DNA of 64,000 nucleotides from Fodinibius sp034521915 (GTDB lineage Bacteria; Bacteroidota; Rhodothermia; Balneolales; Balneolaceae): assembly GCF_034521915.1 (NCBI RefSeq), contig NZ_JAXHLU010000009.1, positions 31,610 to 95,609 of the forward strand. Reading direction: 5' to 3'. Below, piece after piece: positions 51,020-60,362 of the stretch. A model generated the notes under the pieces. The model was not told where the DNA came from and did no database searches. It worked only from the letters and a program-made list of their open reading frames with translations. The first letter of the stretch is position 1, and every line of letters begins with the position of its first letter. The translations under genes were made by a program, and so were the position numbers.

Positions 51020-52511
51020 TTATTTTTCAAATTCCACAAAAGCCTCCTCAATATTTTCAGGCTTTTGGGTATACAGGCTAACGAGCCACGTAGCCAAAAA
51101 ACTTAAGAGAAAAGCGGGAATCAGCTCATACAGATTATCTTTTAATATGGGGATATAATACCAAACTATGGTCACTGCCGTTCCGGTAATTAATCCGGCA
51201 AAAACACCTTTGCGGGTCGTTCCCTTCCAATAAAGAGCAAGTATTGATGTAGGGCCAACTGCTGCCCCCAATCCTGCCCATGCAAACAGTACCAGCCAAA
51301 ACACCAGCTCCTGAGCAACCAAACTAAAGACCAGCGCTATGGCTACAAGTACTACTACAATAATTCGACTATAAAGTACCAACTTCCGCTGGGTAATCTC
51401 CTGACCTTTTTTAATAATCTTGTCATATAAATCACGAACCACCGATGATGCCGCCACCAGAAGCTGTGAATCTGCCGTAGACATAATAGCCGCAAATATT
51501 GATGCGACTACGACCCCGAAAATTATGGGATGCAAGTGCTCTTGCGCCAGGGCGGGATAGAGATTTTCGGTATCACCGGCCGGCAGCAGTTCCACCTCCG
51601 GAAAATAAGCCCTGCCTGCCAGACCAATAAATATGGCACCCCATCCCATCAAGACATTCCATATTGTACCCAACCACAGCCGACCATCGCAACTGCTTGG
51701 GATCGTCAATAGACATGTAACGAGAAAGAATGTGCGGATTGCCCGGTGATCCAAGCCCAATACCCAGAAATCCAAGGAATCCGCCAAAACCAATAGCCAA
51801 TGGATCCACAAATCCAGCTTCCATGCTATTTAACTGCGATAAAACCTCGGGCAAACCACCTGCATCCCAGATAGCAATAAAGGGAAGCACCACCAATGCA
51901 AAAATCATAAAAATAGCTTGAAACATATCGGTAAGGCTGACAGCCAAAAATCCACCCAACACCGTATATCCCATAATAATAATAGCGGTGAGAATAATGC
52001 CGTTGGTTTGCGTAAGTCCAAAACTGGAGGCAAAAGCTTTGCCGCCCGCCACAAATTGAGCCGAAACATAACTGACCATAAAAATCAGAAATACAACAAC
52101 CAATGCGATGCGCAGATAGCCATTTTTATCGTTGAATCGCTCAGCAAAAAAATCAGGTACGGTTATACAGTTATAGGTCTCCGAAAAATTACGGAGTCTC
52201 CGGGCGTAATACAGAAAAAGAAAAAGCTCGACAATAACATACCCCATCACAGCCCATACGGCCGAAGCACCCTGCGCATAGGCCATACCGGTTACGCCTA
52301 CAAGAAGCCAGGCACTACGTCCCGATACCACTGCTGACAGAGCCACCACAAACCGATTTATCTGGCGTCCCCCAATAAAAAACTCGCTGATGCCTTCTGA
52401 CGAAAAGCGGGAAGAATATATTCCTATTCCAACCAGCAGCAAGAGATATCCAATAAATGCTCCAACGGCATATTCATCGACCGCGATCGAAATAGCCTGT
52501 GTTTCATCCAT
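51020..52511 (-). pseudogene. Sodium:solute symporter gene with one frameshift
   Basis: SSS-family symporter (PutP/proline-like). The N-terminal frame (from the ATG at 52511) carries GRSAWLLVGVTGMAYAQGAS and LSRYMSIDDPKQLRWSAVVG, and then loses sense. The C-terminal frame resumes with GTIWNVLMGWGAIFIGLAGR and continues to 51020 with IMSTADSQLLVAASS. Removing one G from the GGG of the coding strand (plus-strand CCC at 51669-51671) joins them into one protein of about 496 aa with roughly 12-13 membrane segments. It is either a real frameshift or a sequence error. A small membrane ORF overlaps the start. Confidence 0.88.
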
Positions 52512-52602
52512 TGTCACGGAATTTTACACGATAAGAAAGGGCCACTGCCAACCCAATGATTAGCAGTGGCACAACAAACATTATCAGATAAAATGAGGTC
52601 AT
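52504..52602 (-). CDS. 32-aa single-span membrane protein upstream of symporter
   Basis: A short ORF, MTSFYLIMFVVPLLIIGL then AVALSYRVKFRDNG, is one hydrophobic helix followed by a basic cytoplasmic-looking end. Its stop (TGA in ATGGATGA) overlaps the symporter ATG by 8 bases, a sign of translational coupling. An 8-base inverted pair (52541-52548/52563-52570) lies inside the coding sequence. Small accessory subunits next to SSS and NSS transporters are known, so a regulatory or stabilising partner is plausible. The ORF is too short for statistics alone, and no family was identified. Confidence 0.6.
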   Translation of the reverse strand: MTSFYLIMFVVPLLIIGLAVALSYRVKFRDNG

Positions 52603-52639
52603 AACTAACGACAGTTACAATCGCTGAGTCAATTATTAA

Positions 52640-54043
52640 TCATGGGAAAATACCCATCTGATTGTAAATAATACCTACCTTGTTAATTGCATTTAGAAAG
52701 GCTGCCGTTCTTAAATCGATATCATGCTTTTTACGCAGCTCGTTAATCTCCTGATAAGCCACAACCATGGTTTCCTCAAGACCCGAATCTACAAGCTCAT
52801 ATTCACCTGAACCGCTAGCGAGTTTTTCAAGCTCCTGTTCTGAAAAAGTGCGGTCAGAAATGTTTTCAATGACTCCCAGGATTTTGCGATAGCTGGTAGC
52901 TTCCGCCCTTTTTTCCATCCTTCCAAAACGGACGTGAGAAAGATTCTTCAGCCACTCGAAATAAGAAACTGTAACACCGCCGGCGTTGAGATAGTTGTCA
53001 GGGATAAGGAGGGCACCTCGTTTTTTCAGATATTCGTGCGCTTCGGTCGTTGTTGGTCCGTTGGCGGCCTCGGCAATAATCTTAGCCTGTATGCTTTTCA
53101 TATTTTCGCTGTTGATCTGGTTCTCGAGAGCGGCCGGAACCAGGATGTCGCACTCCGCTTCCAGAACGGCTCCGCGGTCTTCTAACTCCTCGGTATTTTC
53201 AAAACCGACAATAGATCCGGTGTCTTTCCGGAATTCCATTAGCTTTTCCAGATCGATTCCGTCTTTGTCGTAAATCGATCCTTCGTACTCTGCAACTCCA
53301 ATCATTTTAGCACCACCTTCAATGAGGTATTTAGCTGCATGATAACCAACATTACCCAGTCCCTGAACCACGAAAGTTTTGCCTTCAAGGCCCGGCTCAA
53401 GATCCAGGTCTTTCATATCCTCCTTGTCATTACAGGCTTCCCGTACCCCAAAATAGACCCCGCGTCCGGTTGCTTCGGTACGCCCGCGAATACCGCCCAT
53501 TGGGATAGGCTTGCCGGTAACACAGGCTTCGCTGTTCAGTTCCGAATTCAACTGGCGATAGGTATCGAGGATCCATCCCATTTCCCGGGCCCCGGTTCCA
53601 TAGTCAGGAGCCGGAACATCCAGTCCCGGGCCTATAAAATCCTTCTTCATCAACTCAAAAGTGTAGCGGCGGGTAATGCGCTGCAGTTCAGCTTTTGAAT
53701 ACTTGTTTTTATCTATCTTAATACCCCCCTTAGCGCCTCCAAAGGGAACATCAACAACAGCACATTTATAGGTCATAAGTGCCGCCAGCGCCATTGTCTC
53801 ATCTTCATTAACTGTCATACTAAAGCGGATTCCGCCTTTAGTCGGTACCTTGTGATGGCTATGCTCCACCCGCCAGCCATCAAGCACTTCAATATCACCG
53901 TTATCTTTTTTCAGTGGGAAACTGAAACGGTATATGCTATTGCAATTTTTAATTTGATTCAGCAAGCCCATATCAAAATTCGAATACTGGGCTGCTTTGT
54001 CAAAAGCCTTATTTACCTGGGCAAAAAATTGATAGTCTGACAT
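52640..54043 (-). CDS. Glutamate dehydrogenase
   Basis: Glu/Leu/Phe/Val dehydrogenase family, 467 aa, interconverting glutamate and 2-oxoglutarate plus ammonium. Substrate-site blocks are HHKVPTKGGIRFS (about 61-73) with KCAVVDVPFGGAKGGI (Lys near 93), then PDYGTGAREMGW. The NAD(P) fold has FVVQGLGNVGYHAAKYL (about 230), followed by AEAANGPTT and NAGGVTVSYFEW. Coenzyme preference cannot be read with certainty. It is upstream of the small ORF and symporter on the same strand, a context consistent with amino-acid uptake and use. Confidence 0.93.
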   Translation of the reverse strand: MSDYQFFAQVNKAFDKAAQYSNFDMGLLNQIKNCNSIYRFSFPLKKDNGDIEVLDGWRVEHSHHKVPTKGGIRFSMTVNEDETMALAALMTYKCAVVDVPFGGAKGGIKIDKNKYSKAELQRITRRYTFELMKKDFIGPGLDVPAPDYGTGAREMGWILDTYRQLNSELNSEACVTGKPIPMGGIRGRTEATGRGVYFGVREACNDKEDMKDLDLEPGLEGKTFVVQGLGNVGYHAAKYLIEGGAKMIGVAEYEGSIYDKDGIDLEKLMEFRKDTGSIVGFENTEELEDRGAVLEAECDILVPAALENQINSENMKSIQAKIIAEAANGPTTTEAHEYLKKRGALLIPDNYLNAGGVTVSYFEWLKNLSHVRFGRMEKRAEATSYRKILGVIENISDRTFSEQELEKLASGSGEYELVDSGLEETMVVAYQEINELRKKHDIDLRTAAFLNAINKVGIIYNQMGIFP

Positions 54044-54134
54044 AAAATAGGTTTTTAACTAATGTAATATTTCAAAATTCTTAGCAACTCATTAGATCGA
54101 CAATCGCAATATTATTACAGAGTGTCAACATTTA

Positions 54135-54662
54135 TTATCCCTGCTTGAACATTGCTGTATGAATTTTTTTCCACTGATCAGGTTTCCCATCCGTATGCAT
54201 TAAAACAACCTTTTTTACGGTAAACTGGACATAAAATTCTCGGCCGATATTATTGAGAATTTTCTCTTTTTGCTTCTGGGTCAAATCTCCATAGAGCAAG
54301 CTTAGGTGCGGCATATATTCATTTTCGTACTCTTCGGGACAATCAAATAATCGGCACGCATTGTTATGCAGATAGGTGAGCCCTTCATTCTGCTCTACAT
54401 GGATAAACAGTGATTGATAAAAAGTATTCAGATAACCGGCTTTGGTAAGTTTTAAATCAAATGGAGCCACCGATGAAGCCAGTGTATCAGTTAGTGCTAC
54501 GAGTTCGGTTTTTGATGCCGTCAATCCCCCAAGGAGCGTTACGTGGGGAGAAAACATCGGCGTATCATATTTCTTACTGAGCTCTTTAATACGCTCTTGT
54601 AATTTATAGGCCGTATCACCTGTGGGTTCCAACCATAGCGAATATGTTGCAGATTGTTCCAT
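54135..54662 (-). CDS. 2H-superfamily cyclic phosphodiesterase
   Basis: 175 aa with both HxT/S motifs of the 2H phosphoesterase family: SPHVTLLGG (about 39-47) and MPHLSLLYG (about 119-127). The overall layout resembles plant and yeast cyclic phosphodiesterases (Cpd1), which open ADP-ribose 1'',2''-cyclic phosphate made in tRNA splicing; bacterial members are poorly understood and also resemble 2'-5' RNA ligases. Cytoplasmic, no signal peptide. The gene stands alone, 91 bases downstream of the gdh start. Confidence 0.78.
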   Translation of the reverse strand: MEQSATYSLWLEPTGDTAYKLQERIKELSKKYDTPMFSPHVTLLGGLTASKTELVALTDTLASSVAPFDLKLTKAGYLNTFYQSLFIHVEQNEGLTYLHNNACRLFDCPEEYENEYMPHLSLLYGDLTQKQKEKILNNIGREFYVQFTVKKVVLMHTDGKPDQWKKIHTAMFKQG

Positions 54663-54764
54663 AACTATGACTTATTATCCCTCTTAAACATTTAACTTTT
54701 ACCTGCTACTTAAATATACAGTAAACGAACCCTTTTAAAACAGTGCTAACTAATGTAGTATTAC

Positions 54765-55499
54765 TTATTTATTTAACGGCAGATAAACATGCAAGTGATC
54801 AGCGGTACCTACATGGCGAATCGTTGACAATCCAAGAAGCTTAAAAGAATACTCAAACATCCAATTCTTCAACCTTGGCCTTCCCCTCGTTCGCAAATCA
54901 ACAGCGTGGACATACCCGCTGGCTTGCACATAATGAAGGGATTGTTCATTCTCAGAGAGCCCCATTCGCTGATAGTCTTCGGGGCGGCGTTGTATATCTG
55001 TTACAACCACATCGCTATCTGCAAGCGTTACCGTTGTTAACGCCACTCGCATTATGGGATGCAGCGATCGATAGTAGCTACGTATTTCTTCCGTCTTAGT
55101 GTTCAGGCTCGAATAATACAGCATCCCATAAAAAGTATATGCTGCCACCAACACCAAAACCCCGCGGAAGATATACTTCAGGGCTTTCTTGCCCATACCA
55201 AACTTATAGACAAGAATTGCCCCGTAAAGCAACAACAATAATACCGTAGCTATACATCCGATCAAGAGTGCCAGCCATCCATTAACTTGATAGCCGTCGT
55301 ACACGAATACCGAAGTTCTGACAAGCAGAAAAAAGGGCAGGGATAAAGCTATGATACCCAACACAACTTTCAGCAACACCTTCTTCCATGAAAATGAAGT
55401 ATCGCGTGGCTGATTTCTTTCGAGCGATTGCAACTGCTGATCGAACTGATCATTCAACTCTTTGAGCTGATTAAAAGACAGGCTCTGTTCTGTATCCAT
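54765..55499 (-). CDS. Unknown membrane protein with M15-like C-terminal pattern
   Basis: A 244-aa protein (ATG at 55499; a GTG nine codons earlier is in frame). A polar coiled N-terminus (residues 5-35) precedes three hydrophobic segments at about 45-60, 73-100 and 107-125. The C-terminal 110 residues contain YVHAVDLRTRGRPR and later RHVGTADHLHVYL; the HxxD...HxH spacing recalls zinc-binding M15/DUF882-type peptidases. A complete M15 signature is not seen, so this is only a lead. Position: alone, upstream of the cyclic phosphodiesterase gene. Confidence 0.55.
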   Translation of the reverse strand: MDTEQSLSFNQLKELNDQFDQQLQSLERNQPRDTSFSWKKVLLKVVLGIIALSLPFFLLVRTSVFVYDGYQVNGWLALLIGCIATVLLLLLYGAILVYKFGMGKKALKYIFRGVLVLVAAYTFYGMLYYSSLNTKTEEIRSYYRSLHPIMRVALTTVTLADSDVVVTDIQRRPEDYQRMGLSENEQSLHYVQASGYVHAVDLRTRGRPRLKNWMFEYSFKLLGLSTIRHVGTADHLHVYLPLNK

Positions 55500-55564
55500 A
55501 GATGCTGTGATATAACTGAAGGTCACCTATTTGCACGACCGACTAAAACAGAAGTTACATCACC

Positions 55565-55600
55565 CCAAAATAAAAAAGGGTCCTGGCCGAAACCAGAACC
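55565..55600 (-). terminator. Intrinsic terminator of the small membrane-protein gene
   Basis: On the minus strand GGGTTCTGG pairs with CCAGGACCC (one G-U) around a 6-base loop, followed by TTTTTTATTTT. It is 118 bases downstream of the 87-aa membrane-protein gene. Confidence 0.75.
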
Positions 55601-55717
55601 CCAGTACAACTCATCACAATCCCTGTTGCTAATTAAATAATTTTTGGATAAGAATCCAATCTAACTCAAAAAATAATAATCTTAAGCAAGCCTTCTTTAA
55701 TTAGTATATCAACAAAT

Positions 55718-55981
55718 TTAAGCGTGTTCTTCATCAGATTGTAAATAAAAAACATTCATAATAAAAAGCACCGCTAAACTCCCTAAAAAACCAAATACCA
55801 AGCTTCCCGGCATATTTATCATTACGGCTACGGTGCCCACGACAACAGCTCCAATAACACCGGCAATAAGATTAGGGATAAGCTCAACGCCTTGCTTCCA
55901 AATACTTACCTTGGTAAGTGCTCCGGCTACCAACCCAACCGAAATCAGCCAGAATATCATCGTCCCATTTAATTCTTCCAT
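55718..55981 (-). CDS. Small GlsB/YeaQ-like membrane protein
   Basis: An 87-aa, very hydrophobic protein with three segments (about 8-24, 36-54, 58-76). GVIGAVVVGTVAVMI and the preceding Gly/Ala spacing resemble the GlsB/YeaQ/YmgE (transglycosylase-associated) stress membrane-protein family. The tail is DEEHA. The match is by pattern only. It is followed by a terminator and is monocistronic; it is divergent from dinB across 131 bases. Confidence 0.6.
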   Translation of the reverse strand: MEELNGTMIFWLISVGLVAGALTKVSIWKQGVELIPNLIAGVIGAVVVGTVAVMINMPGSLVFGFLGSLAVLFIMNVFYLQSDEEHA

Positions 55982-56112
55982 TCCGTCATATATTTTATTT
56001 TAAAATGATTCGCTCAAAAAATATACTTTTTTAACCGATTTTGGAACCGAATTTTTACTATACATTTATCCTGATACCGTATATTACTTAGCATACACTC
56101 ATTTGTTGTTCA

Positions 56113-57202
56113 ATGGCTGAATCAGATATCCGCAAAATTATCCATATCGACATGGATGCCTTTTATGCATCTGTTGAACAACGCGATTTTCCAGAATATC
56201 GCGGTAAACCCGTAATCGTAGGAGGATCTCCCGAAGGACGAGGGGTCGTTGCTGCCGCCAGTTATGAAGTTCGCAAATATGGCGTTCATTCCGCTATGCC
56301 TGCAGCCAAAGCCGTTCGTTTATGTCCGCACGCTATTTTTGTTAAGCCCCGCTTTGAGGTGTATCGTAAAGTATCGGAACAGATCAGGGAAATATTCTTC
56401 GAATTTACCGATCTCGTTGAGCCGCTCTCACTGGACGAAGCCTATCTTGATGTCACCGAAAATCATATCAACCTGCCGTCTGCCACGCTGATCGCAAAAA
56501 AAATTCGGCAGCGCATCAAAGATAAAACCCGGCTTACCGCATCAGCCGGCGTAGCACATAATAAGTTCTTAGCCAAAGTGGCTTCCGACTTGGATAAGCC
56601 CGACGGACTTTCGGTGATTCTACCCGAAGATGCCCAGGACTTTTATAGAGAAGCTCGAAATTGGCGAATTCTATGGGATAGGAGAGGCTACCGAATCCAA
56701 AATGAAATCGTTGGGCATTTACACCGGCAAGGATTTAAAGGAATGGTCCGAAATTGATCTGGTTAATGAATTCGGAAAAACCGGCCGATATTACTACCGC
56801 ATTGTTCGGGGCGTTGACAACCGGCAGGTAAAGACTCACCGTATCCGCAAATCCATAGGAAAAGAACGTACCTTTTCTGAGGATGTGGATGATCTGGGGT
56901 GGATCAATAACTTTTTGCGTGAATTATCCGAGAAAATATCTAAAAGCATGAAAGACAAAAATGCTGCCGGAAAAACGGTAACACTCAAGGTGCGTTACGA
57001 GGATTTTGAGACCATTACCCGCAGCACCTCTTTCAGTCATTATATTAATGATGCCGAAGATATCGCCAATACCGCCATTTCGCTACTCGAAGAAACCAAA
57101 GTAGGAGAACGTAAAGTGCGCCTGCTCGGTATCACGCTTTCGAATTTAAACCTTAATGAAAAAGGCCATTTCAAGCAGTTGGAAATTCCATTCGAAGAAT
57201 AG
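56113..57202 (+). pseudogene. dinB: DNA polymerase IV gene with one frameshift
   Basis: Y-family translesion polymerase. The first frame holds IHIDMDAFYASVEQRDFPEY and the catalytic LSLDEAYLDVT; it runs into nonsense after LPEDAQDF. The second frame resumes with IEKLEIGEFYGIGEATESKM, giving the thumb/little-finger regions to 57202. Removing one T from TTTT at 56641-56644 restores a single protein of about 362 aa. The end, HFKQLEIPFEE, has a candidate clamp-binding motif QLEIPF. The break is one base in a short homopolymer, so it may be a sequencing artefact or a real loss. Confidence 0.9.
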
Positions 57203-57280
57203 CCGCAGATCACCACAGATTGCAACAGATTTTTTACAATCCTTTCATATAAATCCGTTATCATCCGTAAAAATCTGTGG
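57203..57280. repeat. Inverted 10-bp repeat array
   Basis: Three 10-base units, CCGCAGATCA, CCACAGATTG and CAACAGATTT (57203-57232), are mirrored by inverted units at 57251-57280 (the last being AAATCTGTGG). It starts directly at the dinB stop and ends 18 bases before queA. Confidence 0.7.
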
Positions 57281-57298
57281 CCTTAACAAAACTGATCT

Positions 57299-58300
57299 AT
57301 GAGTTACACTCTTTCCGATTTTGATTACGATCTGCCGGATGATTTTATCGCACAAAAGCCGGCTGAACCGCGCGACCATTCGCGCCTGCTTGTCTACAAT
57401 CGTGCTACCGGTAGCATAACCGATGACCGGTTTTATAATATTTTAGATTATTTGCCCCGCGAAACTACCCTTGTTGTTAACAACAGCAAAGTGGAAAAAT
57501 GTCGGCTCCTTTTTGACGAGGGCAAAAAAGAGGTCTTTATTCTCGATACAGCCAATAATACTACCGTACAGGCGATGGTTCGTCCCGGTAAAAAATTCAA
57601 AAAAGGAAAAACAGTAGAGCTGACCGAAACTATTTCTGCTGAAGTATTGGATATTGATGATGAAGGCTTACGGACATTGCAAATGAGCCCTTCGCTCGAT
57701 CATTCGGTGTATGAGCAGTATAAACATACCCCTTTTCCGCCCTATATAGAACAAAACGAATCACTGTCAGAAAAGTACCAAACGGTTTATGCGGATGATT
57801 TAGGAAGCAAAGCCGCCCCTACCGCGGGACTTCATTTTACGGATGAGCTTCTTGCTAACATTCAGGAGGCAGGCATTGATCAGGCTGAGGTAACCCTGCA
57901 TGTAGGACTCGGAACCTTTGCACCAGTTAAAGCCGACAGCATTGAAGACCACACAATGCATTCGGAATGGTTTAAAATCACCGAAGATACGGCGGAACAG
58001 TTAAATAGCGCCGAACATATTACAGCAGTGGGAACAACCAGCGTTCGGGTGTTGGAATCGGCGCTTGAAGAGTTCAATGAATTTACTTCTACCAAGATGA
58101 ATACAGATATCTTTATTCGGCCCGGCTTTGAATTCAAGGGAACCGATGCGCTTATCACTAATTTCCACCTGCCGAAAAGCACCTTGCTGATGTTGGTAGC
58201 CGCTTTTACCGGTTACAAAGAGATGAAAAAAATATATCAGCATGCCATCGACGAGGAGTATCGCTTCTACTCCTTTGGCGACGCCATGCTGATACTATAA
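57299..58300 (+). CDS. queA: S-adenosylmethionine:tRNA ribosyltransferase-isomerase
   Basis: Penultimate step of queuosine synthesis: moves ribosyl from SAM onto preQ1 in tRNA. The 333 aa contain SDFDYDLPDDFIAQKPAEPRD at the N-terminus (split), GSKAAPTAGLHFT (about 175-187), LHVGLGTFAPV and TSVRVLESA, all diagnostic; FHLPKSTLLMLVAAFTG ends the family core. Length is normal. No tgt gene is nearby. Confidence 0.95.
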   Translation: MSYTLSDFDYDLPDDFIAQKPAEPRDHSRLLVYNRATGSITDDRFYNILDYLPRETTLVVNNSKVEKCRLLFDEGKKEVFILDTANNTTVQAMVRPGKKFKKGKTVELTETISAEVLDIDDEGLRTLQMSPSLDHSVYEQYKHTPFPPYIEQNESLSEKYQTVYADDLGSKAAPTAGLHFTDELLANIQEAGIDQAEVTLHVGLGTFAPVKADSIEDHTMHSEWFKITEDTAEQLNSAEHITAVGTTSVRVLESALEEFNEFTSTKMNTDIFIRPGFEFKGTDALITNFHLPKSTLLMLVAAFTGYKEMKKIYQHAIDEEYRFYSFGDAMLIL

Positions 58301-58329
58301 AAAAGCTTTGAGATTAGTATTTTATTAAC

Positions 58330-58360
58330 TCATCGGATGGCAAAGTCAGCCATCCGATGA
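58330..58360. terminator. Bidirectional hairpin terminator
   Basis: A 12-base stem TCATCGGATGGC (58330-58341) with its perfect complement (58349-58360) and a 7-base loop lies between the convergent queA and the next gene. Confidence 0.7.
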
Positions 58361-58371
58361 TGAGATACTAA

Positions 58372-58773
58372 TTACGCTTCAGGATTATCTTGCTGCTGTT
58401 GTTGCATCTCTTTCATCTTCTGCTTCATTTGTTGCTGCGCATTTTGAGCCTCATCACCGTCAACCATTTTAACCTGGTTCTTGAGTGATGTTGAAAGTTC
58501 CTCTACATCATCTTCGGAGAGCACCTGATCAAGATCTTCAATACCCACTTTTTGTAACAGATTGTATATCATGCGGTTGTGCAACATCTGCTGGGCGGCA
58601 GAGCTCAATTGCATCAGTTGTTCTTGTGGAACTTGCGCGCCGGAAAGCTTAATCTTGTTCATTACCGGTTCAAGCAGGGTTTCAATCTTTTTGGACATCT
58701 GCTTTTCCAGCTCTTTGGCATCAACATTTTCTTTACTTGTTATTTCATTCCCGTCAGCATCGACTAACTTCAT
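58372..58773 (-). CDS. Small glutamine-rich coiled-coil protein
   Basis: 133 aa, cytoplasmic, no membrane segment. Mostly helical: KELEKQMSKKIETLLEPVMN (about 25-44), a middle region with RMIYNLLQKVGIEDLDQVL, and a C-terminal tail of QQQMKQKMKEMQQQQQD, a low-complexity coiled coil. I do not recognise the family. It starts ATG at 58773. It is convergent to queA, and a flavin reductase gene lies upstream on the same strand. Confidence 0.65.
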   Translation of the reverse strand: MKLVDADGNEITSKENVDAKELEKQMSKKIETLLEPVMNKIKLSGAQVPQEQLMQLSSAAQQMLHNRMIYNLLQKVGIEDLDQVLSEDDVEELSTSLKNQVKMVDGDEAQNAQQQMKQKMKEMQQQQQDNPEA

Positions 58774-58875
58774 AATAATTAAATACTTTGTTTTAGAGTT
58801 TCTTCATTTATATAACAGGTGATGAGAGGATATCGTTTATCTTCCAGAACTCAAAAAAAGGATCATGGATTTGAT

Positions 58876-59547
58876 TTATTCCTCAAATACCAATCCTTCG
58901 GGACTTGCACCCAGTTCTTTAAGATATTTGATCATCGCATCATTAAAGGCCGGAGGACCACACACATAAAAAGGTTGATCAAAATCATCAATCTGATCGG
59001 CCAGAAATTCTTTATCAATAAATCCATCCAGATTTATATACTCATCGGTAGGCTCGTCCGTAATCACATTGATAACCTGTTCTCCCAGCATCTCTTCAAA
59101 TTCATCTTTCAGGATGATATCATCTTCCGTCTTATTCGAAAAGATCAACGTGTTTGAACCTATTTGATTCTTCGCATACAAGTCACGCAAAATTGCAATA
59201 AAGGGCGTTACTCCTGCACCTCCTGCCAGAAAAACGCCTTCTCCTTTATACTCAATCGTTCCCCAGGCATCGTCAATAATAAATTGGTCTCCTTCTTTGA
59301 GCTGACCAATTTGTTCAGTTACACCATTATGGTCCGGGTAACTCTTAATAACAAACTCCAGGTGGTCATCATCCTGCAGATTTGTAAACGTAAACGGTCG
59401 CTTCTTGTCACGCCAACCCTCTTTGTCGATAGCTATTTCCGTAGCCTGTCCCGGAGTAAAAGAATAGCCCTTGGGCTTTTCGAAAGTGTATGCCCTTACA
59501 TCATGGGTGATGTCTTTAATATTTAAAATTTCAACGTTATGACTCAT
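58876..59547 (-). CDS. Flavin-dependent oxidoreductase (ferredoxin/flavodoxin reductase-like)
   Basis: A 223-aa enzyme of the ferredoxin-NADP reductase superfamily. ATG at 59547 (MSHNVEILNI); a GTG ten codons upstream is in frame. The FAD part has YSFTPGQATEIAID and RPFTFTN (about 50-85). The NAD(P) part has FLAGGAGVTPFIAILRDL (about 110-127) and FYVCGPPAFNDAMIKYL near the end. No iron-sulfur cysteines are present. The electron partner is unknown. It is divergent from the nitroreductase gene, another flavin enzyme. Confidence 0.85.
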   Translation of the reverse strand: MSHNVEILNIKDITHDVRAYTFEKPKGYSFTPGQATEIAIDKEGWRDKKRPFTFTNLQDDDHLEFVIKSYPDHNGVTEQIGQLKEGDQFIIDDAWGTIEYKGEGVFLAGGAGVTPFIAILRDLYAKNQIGSNTLIFSNKTEDDIILKDEFEEMLGEQVINVITDEPTDEYINLDGFIDKEFLADQIDDFDQPFYVCGPPAFNDAMIKYLKELGASPEGLVFEE

Positions 59548-59689
59548 GGTTCTTATTTTCTTCTGATTAATATTCACTAAAGAAATGCTTTTTTAGCATT
59601 AACCATTCAAAAATCCTTGGAATTATTGGATTAGCTGTATTGTTATTTAGTTCAACATTAAACTATAATGCAAAGAATAATCTTACGAT

Positions 59690-60298
59690 ATGCAATCTAC
59701 AGAAGAACAACCCGTAAAATTAGCAGATACAGAATATCCTATTCACGAACTTCTTCAGAAAAGATGGAGTCCTCGAGCTTTTTCAGAAAAGTTAATTGAT
59801 ACCGAACTTTTAAATCAACTTTTTGAAGCCGCGCGATGGGCTCCTTCATCCTACAACGAACAGCCATGGCGTTTTATCGTAGCCCGAAAAGACGATAAGG
59901 AGGCATATAAACAACTCGCTTCCGTAATGAATGAGTTCAATCAAAGTTGGGCTACGGATGCCCCGGTGCTGGTATTAGCCCTCACCAAGACAACCTTTGA
60001 TCTGGATGGCCGAGAAAATCCTCACGCCGGGCATGATTTGGGACAGGCTATTGCTCACCTGACTTTCGAAGCCACTAAAAACAATTTATATGTGCATCAG
60101 ATGGCCGGCATATTACCCGAAAAGGCTCGTGAACTCTACGATATATCCGGCGACTATAAACCGATGACCATGTTTGCGATCGGATATAGAGGACAACCCG
60201 AATCACTGAATGACAAAATGCGAAAGCAGGAAACTTCGCCCCGCATTCGCAAAGATTTGGACGAGATCGTCTTTGACGGGGAATGGAAAAACAACTAA
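59690..60298 (+). CDS. Nitroreductase-family protein
   Basis: A 202-aa FMN-dependent oxidoreductase. FMN-binding RWSPRAFSEKLID (about 25-37), ARWAPSSYNEQPWRFI and AIAHLTFEATKNNLYVHQM are typical. MFAIGYRGQPE ends the catalytic part. The substrate (nitro-aromatic, quinone or other) is not determinable. It is monocistronic with a clear terminator and divergent from the flavin reductase over 142 bases. Confidence 0.88.
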   Translation: MQSTEEQPVKLADTEYPIHELLQKRWSPRAFSEKLIDTELLNQLFEAARWAPSSYNEQPWRFIVARKDDKEAYKQLASVMNEFNQSWATDAPVLVLALTKTTFDLDGRENPHAGHDLGQAIAHLTFEATKNNLYVHQMAGILPEKARELYDISGDYKPMTMFAIGYRGQPESLNDKMRKQETSPRIRKDLDEIVFDGEWKNN

Positions 60299-60322
60299 GA
60301 AAATAATATCGCTCCAATTATT

Positions 60323-60362
60323 AACTCTGACAGGACTTTAAACCCTGTCAGAGTTTTTATTT
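60323..60362 (+). terminator. Intrinsic terminator of the nitroreductase gene
   Basis: A perfect 12-base stem AACTCTGACAGG (60323-60334) with 60344-60355, followed by TTTATTTTA. It overlaps the end of the convergent hydrolase gene. Confidence 0.88.
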
